In this document: piece by piece, positions 1 through 6,553 of the stretch
How positions within the stretch are numbered: the stretch's first letter is position 1
How the letters are laid out: every line of letters begins with the position of its first letter
Assembly: GCA_035693805.1 (NCBI GenBank)
Contig: DASSGA010000243.1
Span: 1-7,743 of the forward strand
Direction of reading: 5' to 3'
DNA from: Kaftiobacterium sp035693805
GTDB taxonomy: Bacteria > Sysuimicrobiota > Sysuimicrobiia > Sysuimicrobiales > Kaftiobacteriaceae
Length of the DNA: 7,743 nucleotides
The notes under the pieces: model-generated
The model's input: only the letters and a program-made list of their open reading frames with translations
What the model was told of the DNA's origin: nothing
Database searches by the model: none
Made by a program: the position numbers and the translations under genes

Positions 1-289
1 CGGGCAGCTCCACCTCGGGACCGCAGCCGGTCCCCTTGCAGTACGTCCCGGGGGTCGCGCTCGCGCCGCCGATGCTGTGCACGTACTCCTGGAAGGACTG
101 GAGGTAGATGCTGGCCGCGGTGTAGTCGCGCGCCACCCGGGCCGTGACGAACGCGCTCGGGAATCCTTCCAGGAACCCGCCCGCGTCCGCGGCGCCCAGC
201 ACGCCGAGCGCGCCGATGACGATCACGGCGAAGATCACCAGGGAGATCAGGATCTCGAGCAGGGTGAATCCCTGCTGGTTGCGCATCAT
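1..289 (-). CDS. PilV-like type IV prepilin / pseudopilin, C-terminus cut by window edge
   Basis: Predicted minor pilin or pseudopilin, made as an inner-membrane precursor and processed by a prepilin peptidase. The 96 visible residues begin MMRNQQGFTLLEILISLV, a textbook type III (prepilin) signal. It has a short basic leader, cleavage after Gly7, Phe8 as the new N-terminus and Glu12 as the +5 glutamate, followed by a hydrophobic helix to about residue 33. A Cys pair lies near residues 84 and 89 (TYCKGTGCG). The ATG overlaps the TGA of the upstream pseudopilin by 4 bp (ATGA), so the two are probably translationally coupled. A second ATG directly follows and would shorten the leader by one residue. 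The short leader and hydrophobic core fit the PilV/GspI class, but without the C-terminal half the subclass is uncertain. The gene runs off the window at base 1. The processing enzyme is probably the prepilin peptidase encoded about 1.4 kb upstream. Confidence 0.9.
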   Translation of the reverse strand, partial: MMRNQQGFTLLEILISLVIFAVIVIGALGVLGAADAGGFLEGFPSAFVTARVARDYTAASIYLQSFQEYVHSIGGASATPGTYCKGTGCGPEVELP

Positions 290-816
290 CGGTCGATCGT
301 CACCCGCCCCGTGGCGGCATTGAGCTCGATGTCCCATTCCGAGCCGGCGCTGCGGGCCCGGATCTTCACCTCGCCGCCGCTCGTCAGGTACCCGAGCGGC
401 TTGAAGGTGGTGCAGCGGTGCGAGGTATCCGCGGGCGACGGGCAGGCCGGGAATCCACTGCCCTCGCGCAGCTGGACGATCACCGGCCACTCCGGCGTCT
501 CGACCTTCCGCACCTCGTACCAGGCGGTCCCCGACCAGGCCCAGTAACGCAGCCCGCCGGGCGCGCCCGAGCCGCTCGACGTATAGAATTCGAACATGAT
601 GTCGATCTGGTTGGCGGTCGACAAGGACTGCGCGGTGCGCAGCTCGGCGATGAGGAGGCTCGCGCCCTTGCGGAGCTGGAAGACGTCGCTCGCCTGGCGG
701 ATACCGGGCACGAGCACAGCCATCACGATCGCGGCGATGGACACCACGACGATGAGCTCGATGAGCGAAAAGCCCGCATTGGGGCGCAGTTTACCCATAG
801 ACCCTTCTGACTTCAT
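286..816 (-). CDS. GspH/FimT-type pseudopilin (prepilin-type N-terminal methylation domain)
   Basis: A 176-residue minor pilin or pseudopilin expected in the inner membrane and then in a pilus-like fibre. The N-terminus has a 15-residue leader ending NAG, then FSLIELIVVVSIAAIVM. Cleavage is predicted after Gly15, with Phe16 as +1 and Glu20 as the +5 residue. The hydrophobic helix runs to about residue 37 and continues into an amphipathic helix (GASLLIAELRTAQSLS). The C-terminal part is beta-rich, with a Cys pair at 125 and 135, and ends in a GRVTIDR strand, as in GspH/FimT proteins. The ATG at 816 overlaps the PIN gene stop (ATGA). An internal ATG at 798 would give a shorter 9-residue leader with GAAGGG just upstream, so the start could be either. 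The frame stays open far upstream, but that part is out-of-frame PIN coding sequence and has no pilin features. I infer co-translation with the PIN gene and the PilV-like gene. Its membership in a type II secretion or a type IV pilus system cannot be told here. Confidence 0.92.
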   Translation of the reverse strand: MKSEGSMGKLRPNAGFSLIELIVVVSIAAIVMAVLVPGIRQASDVFQLRKGASLLIAELRTAQSLSTANQIDIMFEFYTSSGSGAPGGLRYWAWSGTAWYEVRKVETPEWPVIVQLREGSGFPACPSPADTSHRCTTFKPLGYLTSGGEVKIRARSAGSEWDIELNAATGRVTIDR

Positions 817-1364
817 GCCCCGCCCCCCGAGACGGTAGACACCCGCAGATCCTCGAGGAGCAGGACCTCGATCTCCCGCACCTTGCGCAGCGCCGGCGTG
901 TTCCCGATGAACACCTCCGCCCCGTCCACCAGGGCCGTGGCCAACTGCACCGCTTCCGGCGTGCTCAGTTGATAGCGCGCGCGCAGAGCTGCCGCCTGCT
1001 CCGTGATCGCGATGTCGCTGCGCCGCAACTCGAGATGCGGGAACGTGGCGAGGGCGACCTTGTAGTTCTCCACCGCGACGTGATGGCCGAGCTGCTGCGG
1101 ACGGGTGAGGATCTCCACCAGGGCCAGCGACGACGTCACCGCTGCGAACCGGCCCTGCTCGATCAGGCGGAACAGCTCGGACGTGATCGGGAAGTACTCC
1201 GGATGCTTGCTCAGGTGGTAGATGAAACAGATCGTGTCCAGCCCGATCCGCTTGTAGCGTCGGAGCGCCCGCGCTGCCGGGGACGCCGCCCCGTCGACGG
1301 CCTCGGCCCCGGCGGCGCCCGGCCCGGACCGGTCTCCGGTGTCCTTGGGGTTCACCGCTGCCAC
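813..1364 (-). CDS. PIN-domain protein, VapC-like toxin of a type II toxin-antitoxin pair, with divergent active site
   Basis: A 183-residue protein with a PIN domain from about residue 39 to 172. PIN toxins (VapC) are Mg-dependent ribonucleases using three or four acidic residues. Seen here: Asp43 in IGLDTICFIY, Glu84 in SSLALVEIL, then TPEAVQLATAL, where Glu137 sits at the usual third Asp, and FIGNTPALRKV, where Thr156 sits at the position often filled by the fourth Asp (TND). The active site is therefore conserved in two positions, conservatively changed in one and lost in one. Activity is uncertain. About 38 Gly/Ala/Pro-rich residues precede the domain, giving a longer protein than the usual 130-150. 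The GTG start at 1364 has GAGGAG 8 nt upstream. A second GTG at 1355 would make a GTGA overlap with the antitoxin stop. Neither removes the extension, and no later in-frame ATG, GTG or TTG precedes the domain. It overlaps the antitoxin by 13 bp and the pseudopilin by 4 bp. Confidence 0.85.
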   Translation of the reverse strand: MAAVNPKDTGDRSGPGAAGAEAVDGAASPAARALRRYKRIGLDTICFIYHLSKHPEYFPITSELFRLIEQGRFAAVTSSLALVEILTRPQQLGHHVAVENYKVALATFPHLELRRSDIAITEQAAALRARYQLSTPEAVQLATALVDGAEVFIGNTPALRKVREIEVLLLEDLRVSTVSGGGA

Positions 1365-1591
1365 GACTTGCGCTCCTCAGTGAGGTAATCGTCCACGTCG
1401 ACGTCTTTCCAGACCTCACGATGGAGCCCGGCGAGGTGTGCGGTGTAGCTCTTCGGTCGGGGGATGAGCAGGATGCCGCGGCGGCTGACCTCGATGAGCA
1501 ACTCGTCCCCCTCGTGGAGTCCCAGACGCTCCCGGACCTTCTTGGGCAGGACGACCGCGTACCGCTTCCCGATCCGGACGGATGTGGCCAT
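1352..1591 (-). CDS. AbrB/MazE-fold antitoxin, VapB-like
   Basis: A 79-residue protein with an N-terminal swapped-hairpin AbrB (SpoVT) DNA-binding domain at about residues 3-46. The motif VRIGKRYAVVLPKKVRERLG is followed by LHEGDELLIEV and a final strand ILLIPRP. Residues 50-79 (HLAGLHREVWKDVDVDDYL, then ERKSW) form the charged tail that in VapB antitoxins binds and neutralises the PIN toxin. The pairing with the downstream PIN gene, overlapping by 13 bp, is the usual antitoxin-first order. In the family, the AbrB domain dimer binds the operon's own promoter, alone or with the toxin. The 95-bp spacer upstream carries a repeated GTCAGACG that could be its operator. The ATG at 1591 is preceded by GGAGGGG 13 nt away, farther than ideal. 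No other in-frame ATG, GTG or TTG start lies between the ATG and the upstream stop, and the start fits the domain boundary. Confidence 0.9.
   Translation of the reverse strand: MATSVRIGKRYAVVLPKKVRERLGLHEGDELLIEVSRRGILLIPRPKSYTAHLAGLHREVWKDVDVDDYLTEERKSWQR
1373..1378 (-). promoter_or_regulatory. Ribosome binding site supporting the GTG start of the PIN gene
   Basis: GAGGAG on the minus strand, within the antitoxin coding region and 8 nt before the GTG at 1364. It favours this start over the GTG nine bases downstream, which would instead give a GTGA overlap. Confidence 0.5.
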
Positions 1592-1686
1592 CGGTGTCAG
1601 ACGTCCCCTCCGGGCGTCAGACGAATGGAGAATTCATCTGAAAGCGACACCATCCTCCTACCCGGGGCGTAACCGCCGGAGACGTC
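1592..1686. promoter_or_regulatory. Only sizeable intergenic spacer, likely control region of the AbrB/PIN/pseudopilin genes
   Basis: These 95 bp separate the prepilin peptidase stop from the antitoxin start and are the only gap longer than a few bases in the window. The spacer holds a relatively AT-richer core around 1625-1645, a direct repeat (see separate entry), the near-palindrome TTCATCTGAA at 1633-1642 and GGAGGGG before the antitoxin. I could not identify a convincing sigma-70 -35/-10 pair. The promoter role is inferred from position and from the autoregulation common to AbrB-type antitoxins. Confidence 0.4.
1596..1623. repeat. Direct repeat GTCAGACG x2, 20 bp apart, candidate antitoxin operator
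   Basis: GTCAGACG occurs at 1596-1603 and again at 1616-1623, with starts 20 bp apart, close to two helical turns, so both copies would face the same side of the DNA. They lie immediately upstream of the AbrB-fold antitoxin, where autoregulatory sites normally sit. The repeat is directly visible. Its use as an operator is inference, and an 8-mer pair in GC-rich DNA could be chance. Confidence 0.4.
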
Positions 1687-2433
1687 CTACCCGAGGTACC
1701 ACGCGATCACCGGCGCGGCGGCGAACCAGGCGACGACGGCGCCCAGAGCGAGGGACGGGCCGAAGGGGATCGGGTCCTTGCGGGATCGCCGGCCGGTGGC
1801 GATCAGGAGTAATCCCGCGATGGCGCCCGTCGTGAACGCTACAAGAAGCGCGAATACCGTCGCCGGATACCCAAGAAACGCTCCGATCATCGCTGCGAGC
1901 TTGATGTCGCCGCCCCCCATCCCGCCCCGGCTGGCCACGGCGATAAGAAGGAAGAACGCTCCCGCACCCGCCGCGGTGAGGAACGCGTCGAGCAGACGCC
2001 CCTGGGGGATCGCCAGGAGCAGTCCCACCAGCAGACCGGGATAGCTGATCGCGTTCGGCACGATGTGATGGTCCAGGTCGATGAAGAAGATCGACAGCAG
2101 CATGAGGGCGAGCAACGCTCCCGCCGCAAAGCCGAGTCCCGGTCCCTCGCGCACCCAGAGCGCCGCGAGCAGCACGCCGGTCAGGAGCTCGACCACGAGA
2201 TAGCGCGGGCTGATCGGCTTCCCGCAGGCGCGGCAGCGGCCGCGCAGCAGCAGGAAGCTGAGCACGGGGATGTTGTCGCGGGAGGCGATCGGCGTGCCGC
2301 AGTGCGGGCAGCGCGAGCGCGGGGTGACGATCGACTCGCCGCGCGGGAGACGATAGATGACGACGTTGAGAAAGCTGCCCAGCGCCGCCCCGACGACAAA
2401 GACCACGCCCGCGCTGAGCCACTGAGGCGTCAC
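1687..2433 (-). CDS. pilD: Prepilin leader peptidase / N-methyltransferase (PilD/GspO/ComC family, aspartic peptidase A24)
   Basis: A 248-residue polytopic inner-membrane enzyme that cleaves the leader of type IV prepilins and pseudopilins and N-methylates the new N-terminal residue. The N-terminal region has the family signature GSFLNVVIYRLPRGES (residues 19-34), followed by two CxxC pairs, CPHC (42-45) and CRAC (67-70), as in the bifunctional, metal-binding form. The peptidase half carries Asp119 in FIDLDHHIVPN and Asp176 in GGGDIKL, the two catalytic aspartates of the family. Several hydrophobic helices fill the rest, and the length matches full-length bifunctional enzymes. The start is GTG at 2433, overlapping the transglutaminase stop as GTGA, so it is probably co-translated with the MoxR/DUF58/TgpA genes. 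The two prepilins encoded downstream, at the left end of the window, are likely substrates. The symbol could equally be gspO or comC, depending on which system it serves. Confidence 0.95.
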   Translation of the reverse strand: MTPQWLSAGVVFVVGAALGSFLNVVIYRLPRGESIVTPRSRCPHCGTPIASRDNIPVLSFLLLRGRCRACGKPISPRYLVVELLTGVLLAALWVREGPGLGFAAGALLALMLLSIFFIDLDHHIVPNAISYPGLLVGLLLAIPQGRLLDAFLTAAGAGAFFLLIAVASRGGMGGGDIKLAAMIGAFLGYPATVFALLVAFTTGAIAGLLLIATGRRSRKDPIPFGPSLALGAVVAWFAAAPVIAWYLG

Positions 2434-4520
2434 CGTGCCACCCGTCCTTTCGACCGGCCGAACGCCGCGCGGACCCGGCCGACCGCGTCACGCGCCCGCA
2501 TGCCCTCGTTCCCCGAGGGCGGCGCGCCGCCGTAGCGGACGCGTTCAAACGCTTCGGTGACTTCCTGCGCATGCGGCCGCACAGGCTCCGGGACCGTGGC
2601 GAGGAACTCGCGCGGCGTGGACGACGGCACCCGCTCCAACCCGCGGGCGCGCAGCACGCCGAGCATCCGGACGTAGGCCTGGGTTACGGCATCCTCGGGC
2701 CGCACGCCCCGGCGGCGGACGAGCACCAGGGACAGCATCAGCGCCGTGAGCATCCAGCCCAGGGCCTGCGCGTCGGGCACCCGTGCGAACATCACCGCGG
2801 CCAGCGCGGCGGCGGAGGCACCGGCGCGGCTGAGCGCGGCACCGGTCCAGCGGAGGCCGTCGCGCACCAGCCACTGCCCGGTCGAGGCCGTGGCCACACT
2901 CTCTGGGGCCGGGAATCCCGGCGTCGGCTCGAACTCGATCCAGCCGGCCCCAGGCGTATAGACCTCCACCCACGCGTGGGCGTCCGAGTTGCGCACTTCA
3001 TAGTAGCCGGTGAAGATGTTGTAGGTGCCGGAGGTGTAGCCGGTGACGAGACGTGCCGGCACACCGGCGGCACGCAGCAGCACCGTCATCGCGCTCGCGA
3101 AGGCCTCACACGAACCCTGCCGGGAATCGAACAGGAAGTGGTCCACCGCGTCCCGGCCGTCGGGGGGGACAGGCGCCTGCAGCGTGTAGGCGTACTGTGA
3201 GAGATACCGGTTGATTGCCAGCGCTTTGTCGTAGTTCGAGGGTTCCCCGGCGGTGAGGGCGGCGGCAAGGTCAGACACCCGCGCCGGCAGCGCGGGCAGC
3301 GAGAGGTAGCGCTCCCGGATCGCCTGCGGGACGTCGGGCCGGGTGCGTCGCAGCGTCCTCGGTCCCGGGGAGGGGACGCGGCTGATCACGCTGTAGATGG
3401 TTCCCTCCTCGAGGGGGACCGGGCTGCGCAGACCGGCGTAGCGGTCTACGGCCAGACTGATCGTCGGCACATAGACCTCGAACGGCCGGTAGGCCGCGAA
3501 GAACACGTTGGGCTGGGGCGCCTCGATGTAGAAGGTCTGGACGACCTGCTCGGATCCCGCCGGCCACGGCTCGTCCGCCGAGAAGCGCGGGACGATGCGC
3601 GGCTGGTCCGATTCGTACTCCTCGACCGACTTGTCGGTCATCCGCCACCCGACGCCGGTGTAATCGTCGAAGGCCAGGCCGCGCCAGAAAGCCGGACGCG
3701 TCGTGCGCACGCGCATCACGATCCCGTCCGTCAGCTTCCCCCGGAGGCGCAGGTCGACGTGCGCGGAGAACCCGATGTAGCCCTCCGGGTTGAACAGCGG
3801 GGGCGCCTGACCGGGATCATCGCTCACCGCATCCAGCGGATAGGCCGGATTGACGATACGCGCGTGCAGCCGCGTGGCCAGGGACAGGCGAGGAGAGACC
3901 GGGAGCCAGCGCACCCGCAGGCCCTGGCCGCGTGGCACCGAGGCGAACACGACGCCTCCCAGGAGGATCGCTGCCGCCGCCAGGGCGGCGCTGGCCCGCA
4001 GCGTAGGAGCGAGCCGCACCTCACCGCGCGCGGCTCCCGCCATCATCGCCATCGCGGCACTCGCCGCCACGGCGAACGGCAGCAGCAGGAGGCCAAAGGC
4101 CACGTCCCGGGCGTACACGGCTGCGACCGCCATGAGGACCACCGCGCTCGCCAGCGAGTACTTCAGGTCCTTGCGCGAGGGCAGGTCGAAGCTGTGCAGG
4201 ACCTGCAGCCACAGGAACAGCCGCACGAGGGGGACGCGCGGGTCGTACGGGTTTGCGAGCAGCGCCGAGAAGAAGTCCCGCGCCACGAGGAGGATGAGCG
4301 CGGTGATCGCCGCTTTGAGCAGCGTCCTCCGGCGCCGCCGCAGCAGGTGGCTCACAGCGAACCCAGCGGTGATCGCCCCGCCGGCGAGGATCGCCTGCGG
4401 CGTGAAGTCCTCCTGCACGCCGACGGCGGTCACCGCGACGAGCACCGTGAGCCCCGTCAGCCCGCGCACGAGGACGGAATCTTCGGGACTCTGGGGACGC
4501 GGCCTCAGGATTCGAGGCAT
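2430..4520 (-). CDS. TgpA-type membrane transglutaminase-like protein with C-terminal DUF4129
   Basis: A 696-residue membrane protein. The N-terminal part (about residues 20-194) holds several hydrophobic helices, matching the TgpA N-terminal domain. A long extracytoplasmic segment (about 195-545) includes the transglutaminase core, with Cys471 in RQGSCEAFASAM and His515 in NSDAHAWVEVY. Glu531 in WIEFEPTPGFP occupies the position of the triad aspartate. One more membrane helix lies at about 583-602. The cytoplasmic tail (about 604-665) fits DUF4129, with TPREFLATV and FERVRYGG. The family is thought to act on cell-envelope or extracellular protein substrates. TgpA of Pseudomonas aeruginosa is essential there, but the substrate is unknown, so no reaction is claimed here. 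The start is well set by AGGAGGT 6 nt upstream, and the gene overlaps the DUF58 gene by 16 bp. MoxR, DUF58 and TgpA genes recur together in many bacteria, which supports a shared complex. Confidence 0.93.
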   Translation of the reverse strand: MPRILRPRPQSPEDSVLVRGLTGLTVLVAVTAVGVQEDFTPQAILAGGAITAGFAVSHLLRRRRRTLLKAAITALILLVARDFFSALLANPYDPRVPLVRLFLWLQVLHSFDLPSRKDLKYSLASAVVLMAVAAVYARDVAFGLLLLPFAVAASAAMAMMAGAARGEVRLAPTLRASAALAAAAILLGGVVFASVPRGQGLRVRWLPVSPRLSLATRLHARIVNPAYPLDAVSDDPGQAPPLFNPEGYIGFSAHVDLRLRGKLTDGIVMRVRTTRPAFWRGLAFDDYTGVGWRMTDKSVEEYESDQPRIVPRFSADEPWPAGSEQVVQTFYIEAPQPNVFFAAYRPFEVYVPTISLAVDRYAGLRSPVPLEEGTIYSVISRVPSPGPRTLRRTRPDVPQAIRERYLSLPALPARVSDLAAALTAGEPSNYDKALAINRYLSQYAYTLQAPVPPDGRDAVDHFLFDSRQGSCEAFASAMTVLLRAAGVPARLVTGYTSGTYNIFTGYYEVRNSDAHAWVEVYTPGAGWIEFEPTPGFPAPESVATASTGQWLVRDGLRWTGAALSRAGASAAALAAVMFARVPDAQALGWMLTALMLSLVLVRRRGVRPEDAVTQAYVRMLGVLRARGLERVPSSTPREFLATVPEPVRPHAQEVTEAFERVRYGGAPPSGNEGMRARDAVGRVRAAFGRSKGRVAR

Positions 4521-5605
4521 GCGCCGACCTCCTCCCCCGGCCGCAGCACGCGCACCGGCACCCCCATCGCCTCCAGCAGCAGTCCGCCGGAAGACTCGGT
4601 GCCGGCGAGGACGGCGATGACGGGAGTCCCCCCGGCGGCGACCGCCGCAGCCGCGTCGGCGGACGGCGTGAACACGACGGCCGGCGTTCCAGGCGGCAGC
4701 GCCGCACAGAGATCGGAGGGGGTGAGCTCACCGTCGCGCTCGACGGCGGCCAGCGTACGGAGCGCGTCCATCCACCCCGTCGTGGTGATCGCCTCCCGCG
4801 ACCCGCGCGAGAATGCGATGATCGCTGGCATTCCACGGTGGGTGATGAAGTGGGAAACGGACGCCGCCGCCCGGATGAGATCTTCGAACCCCTCGGGATC
4901 TCCGAGCGGCCGGCTATCGATGATCAGGGCGGCGCCGGACATCATCTCGCGCTCGAACTCCCTGACGACGAGGTGCCCTCGCCGCGCCGTGCTCCGCCAG
5001 TGGATGCGCGTGGGATCGTCACCCTCGCGGAAATCGCGGACGCCGGCCACATCCACACCGGTGCGTGCCGGCTGCGGGAACGGGGTGAGCTCCTGTCCAC
5101 GCCGGCCCGGCAGCGGGAAAGAGCGGAGCGCGGCATAGCGGGGAAGGATGGTGATCGCTCCCGGCACAGCGAGCGCCCGGCGCAGCCGGAACAACCCGCT
5201 CACCCCCTCCGATCGCACCTCGAGGGACGTTACCGTGTGTACGCCCCGCCGCCGCGCCGTGGTGTGGTACGTGACCGCCTCGGCCCGCCGCCCTACCGCC
5301 GGGATGAAGACCCCACCCGGATCGCATCCCGGCACCTCGTCGGTCATCTGCACGAAGAACCGCGTCCAGCGCACCGGGCCGACCATCAGGGTGACGGGGA
5401 AGGTCCCGCCCTCGACGACTTCGGCGGGCATCGACCGGGACACAGGCAGCGGGCGCACGGCCGCATAGGTCGTCACCCAACCGGCGACGGCGAATCCGAT
5501 GAGCAGTGCGTCGACCGCGTATACCCATCCCGCCTGCAGGTTCACGGCGACGAACAGGAGGAGCAGGGTCAGGATGGCGTACGCCGCGGCATCCCGCGTC
5601 GGCAT
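4505..5605 (-). CDS. DUF58 family protein
   Basis: A 366-residue protein of the DUF58 family, a partner of MoxR ATPases. Two hydrophobic helices near the N-terminus (about residues 8-25 and 29-49) anchor it in the membrane. A predicted beta-rich region follows. The diagnostic DUF58 signature is at residues 188-222 and includes GVRDFREGDDPTRIHWRSTA and LVVREFERE, followed by the strand ALIIDSRP that begins the von Willebrand A-like fold. The last 100 residues continue as a Rossmann-like alpha/beta region (AIIAFSRG, AVVFTPSADA, VIAVLAG). The biochemical role is not established. By family precedent it is probably a MoxR client or scaffold in an envelope complex. The start ATG at 5605 lies 3 nt after the MoxR stop, with GAGG provided by the end of the MoxR gene. 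It overlaps the transglutaminase gene by 16 bp. Confidence 0.93.
   Translation of the reverse strand: MPTRDAAAYAILTLLLLFVAVNLQAGWVYAVDALLIGFAVAGWVTTYAAVRPLPVSRSMPAEVVEGGTFPVTLMVGPVRWTRFFVQMTDEVPGCDPGGVFIPAVGRRAEAVTYHTTARRRGVHTVTSLEVRSEGVSGLFRLRRALAVPGAITILPRYAALRSFPLPGRRGQELTPFPQPARTGVDVAGVRDFREGDDPTRIHWRSTARRGHLVVREFEREMMSGAALIIDSRPLGDPEGFEDLIRAAASVSHFITHRGMPAIIAFSRGSREAITTTGWMDALRTLAAVERDGELTPSDLCAALPPGTPAVVFTPSADAAAAVAAGGTPVIAVLAGTESSGGLLLEAMGVPVRVLRPGEEVGACLES
4527..4533 (-). promoter_or_regulatory. Strong Shine-Dalgarno for the transglutaminase gene
   Basis: AGGAGGT on the minus strand, 6 nt before the ATG at 4520 and inside the 3' end of the DUF58 gene. It is the best ribosome site in the window and fixes the start of the transglutaminase, suggesting independent strong initiation rather than only coupling. 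Confidence 0.65.
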
Positions 5606-5608
5606 CGT

Positions 5609-6553
5609 CTACCTCGTGACCACGGGGACGGGAACGCTCCGCAGGACGTGGTCCACGATCATCTCGGCGGCGCCCCGCCCCGCGATCCCCCCGGGGCCGC
5701 GCACACCCAGGCGGTGCGTGAGGACGGGTGGCGCCAGATGCTTGATGTCGTCGGGCAGGACGAACCGCCGCCCGTGAAGATGAGCCCAGGCCTGCGCCAG
5801 CCGGACGAGCCCCAGGGTCGCGCGGGGGCTGGCCCCCAGGACGACCTCGGGATGCGACCGCGTGGCGCCAACGACCTCGACCGCGTAGCCGAGGAGCGAG
5901 CGATCGACGTGAACATCCCGCACCTCGGCCTGCCAGCGCAGGATCTGCGCGGGCTCGACCACCGGATGGATCGTGTCGATCGGGTGCGCCTGCTGCTGGC
6001 GCGCGACGACCTCCACCTCCTGGGTGGCCGATGGGTAGCCCAGCGATGTGGCGATGAGGAAGCGGTCGAGCTGTCCCTCGGGCAGCGGGTATGTCCCGTG
6101 ATGCTCCGCCGGATTCAAGGTGGCGATGAGGAAGAACGGGTGCGGCAGCGGGTGCGCCGTGCCCTCGATCGTGACGTGACCCTCGTCCATTGCCTCGAGG
6201 AAGGCGGCCTGGGTCCGCGGTGTGGCCCGGTTGAGCTCGTCCGCCAGGACGATGTGGCCGAACAGCGGACCGGGAACGAAGCGGAACTCAGCGCGTGAGG
6301 CATCGTAGACCATCCCCCCCGTGATGTCCGCCGGGAGGAGGTCCGGCGTGGCCTGGATCCTCCGGAACGTGCCGCCGATCGAGCGGGCGAGCGCCCGGCC
6401 GAGCATCGTCTTCCCCACGCCCGGAACATCCTGGAGGAGGACATGGCCGCCCGCGAGCAGCGCGGCCAGGGTCAACTCGACGGCATCGCGCTTGCCGACG
6501 ATGACGCGCTCGATGCTCTCGATGAGGGTTGCGACGTGATCCGACGGGTTCAT
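5609..6553 (-). CDS. MoxR family AAA+ ATPase
   Basis: A 314-residue soluble AAA+ ATPase of the MoxR group, chaperone-like proteins that use ATP hydrolysis to assemble or activate partner proteins, often envelope- or metal-enzyme-linked. Seen: Walker A VPGVGKT (43-49, Lys48), Walker B IVLADELNRA (101-110, Asp105 and Glu106), the strongly diagnostic MoxR block LNPAEHHGTYPLPEGQLDRF (146-165), and sensor 2 GASPRA (240-245) in the C-terminal helical lid. All catalytic motifs look intact and the length is typical. The start ATG at 6553 overlaps the glycosyltransferase stop by one base (TGATG), with AAGGCGG upstream. Reading further upstream in this frame gives an unrelated, Arg-rich shadow of the glycosyltransferase. 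It is encoded directly before DUF58 and the transglutaminase, the usual triad order. Confidence 0.96.
   Translation of the reverse strand: MNPSDHVATLIESIERVIVGKRDAVELTLAALLAGGHVLLQDVPGVGKTMLGRALARSIGGTFRRIQATPDLLPADITGGMVYDASRAEFRFVPGPLFGHIVLADELNRATPRTQAAFLEAMDEGHVTIEGTAHPLPHPFFLIATLNPAEHHGTYPLPEGQLDRFLIATSLGYPSATQEVEVVARQQQAHPIDTIHPVVEPAQILRWQAEVRDVHVDRSLLGYAVEVVGATRSHPEVVLGASPRATLGLVRLAQAWAHLHGRRFVLPDDIKHLAPPVLTHRLGVRGPGGIAGRGAAEMIVDHVLRSVPVPVVTR

Noticed and set aside
817..1419. Upstream extension of the pseudopilin frame through the PIN gene (377 codons in total)
   Set aside because: The extension is out-of-frame PIN and antitoxin sequence with Arg/Gly-rich composition. A prepilin signal must be at the N-terminus, and the ATGA at 816 fits it.
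1666..1677. Small hairpin GGCG-TTAC-type (stem of 4 bp) after the prepilin peptidase stop
   Set aside because: The stem is too short and no T-tract follows on the minus strand, so it is not a credible intrinsic terminator.
1592..1686. Sigma-70 promoter in the spacer
   Set aside because: I could not find a convincing -35/-10 pair at proper spacing. The region is recorded as a possible control region only.
3759..6298. Two long plus-strand open frames (3759-5138 and 4838-6298, 459 and 486 codons) opposite the DUF58, transglutaminase and MoxR genes
   Set aside because: They are rich in Arg, Gly, Pro and His, have no recognisable domains, and lie antisense to genes with clear catalytic motifs. 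Long antisense frames are expected in GC-rich coding DNA.
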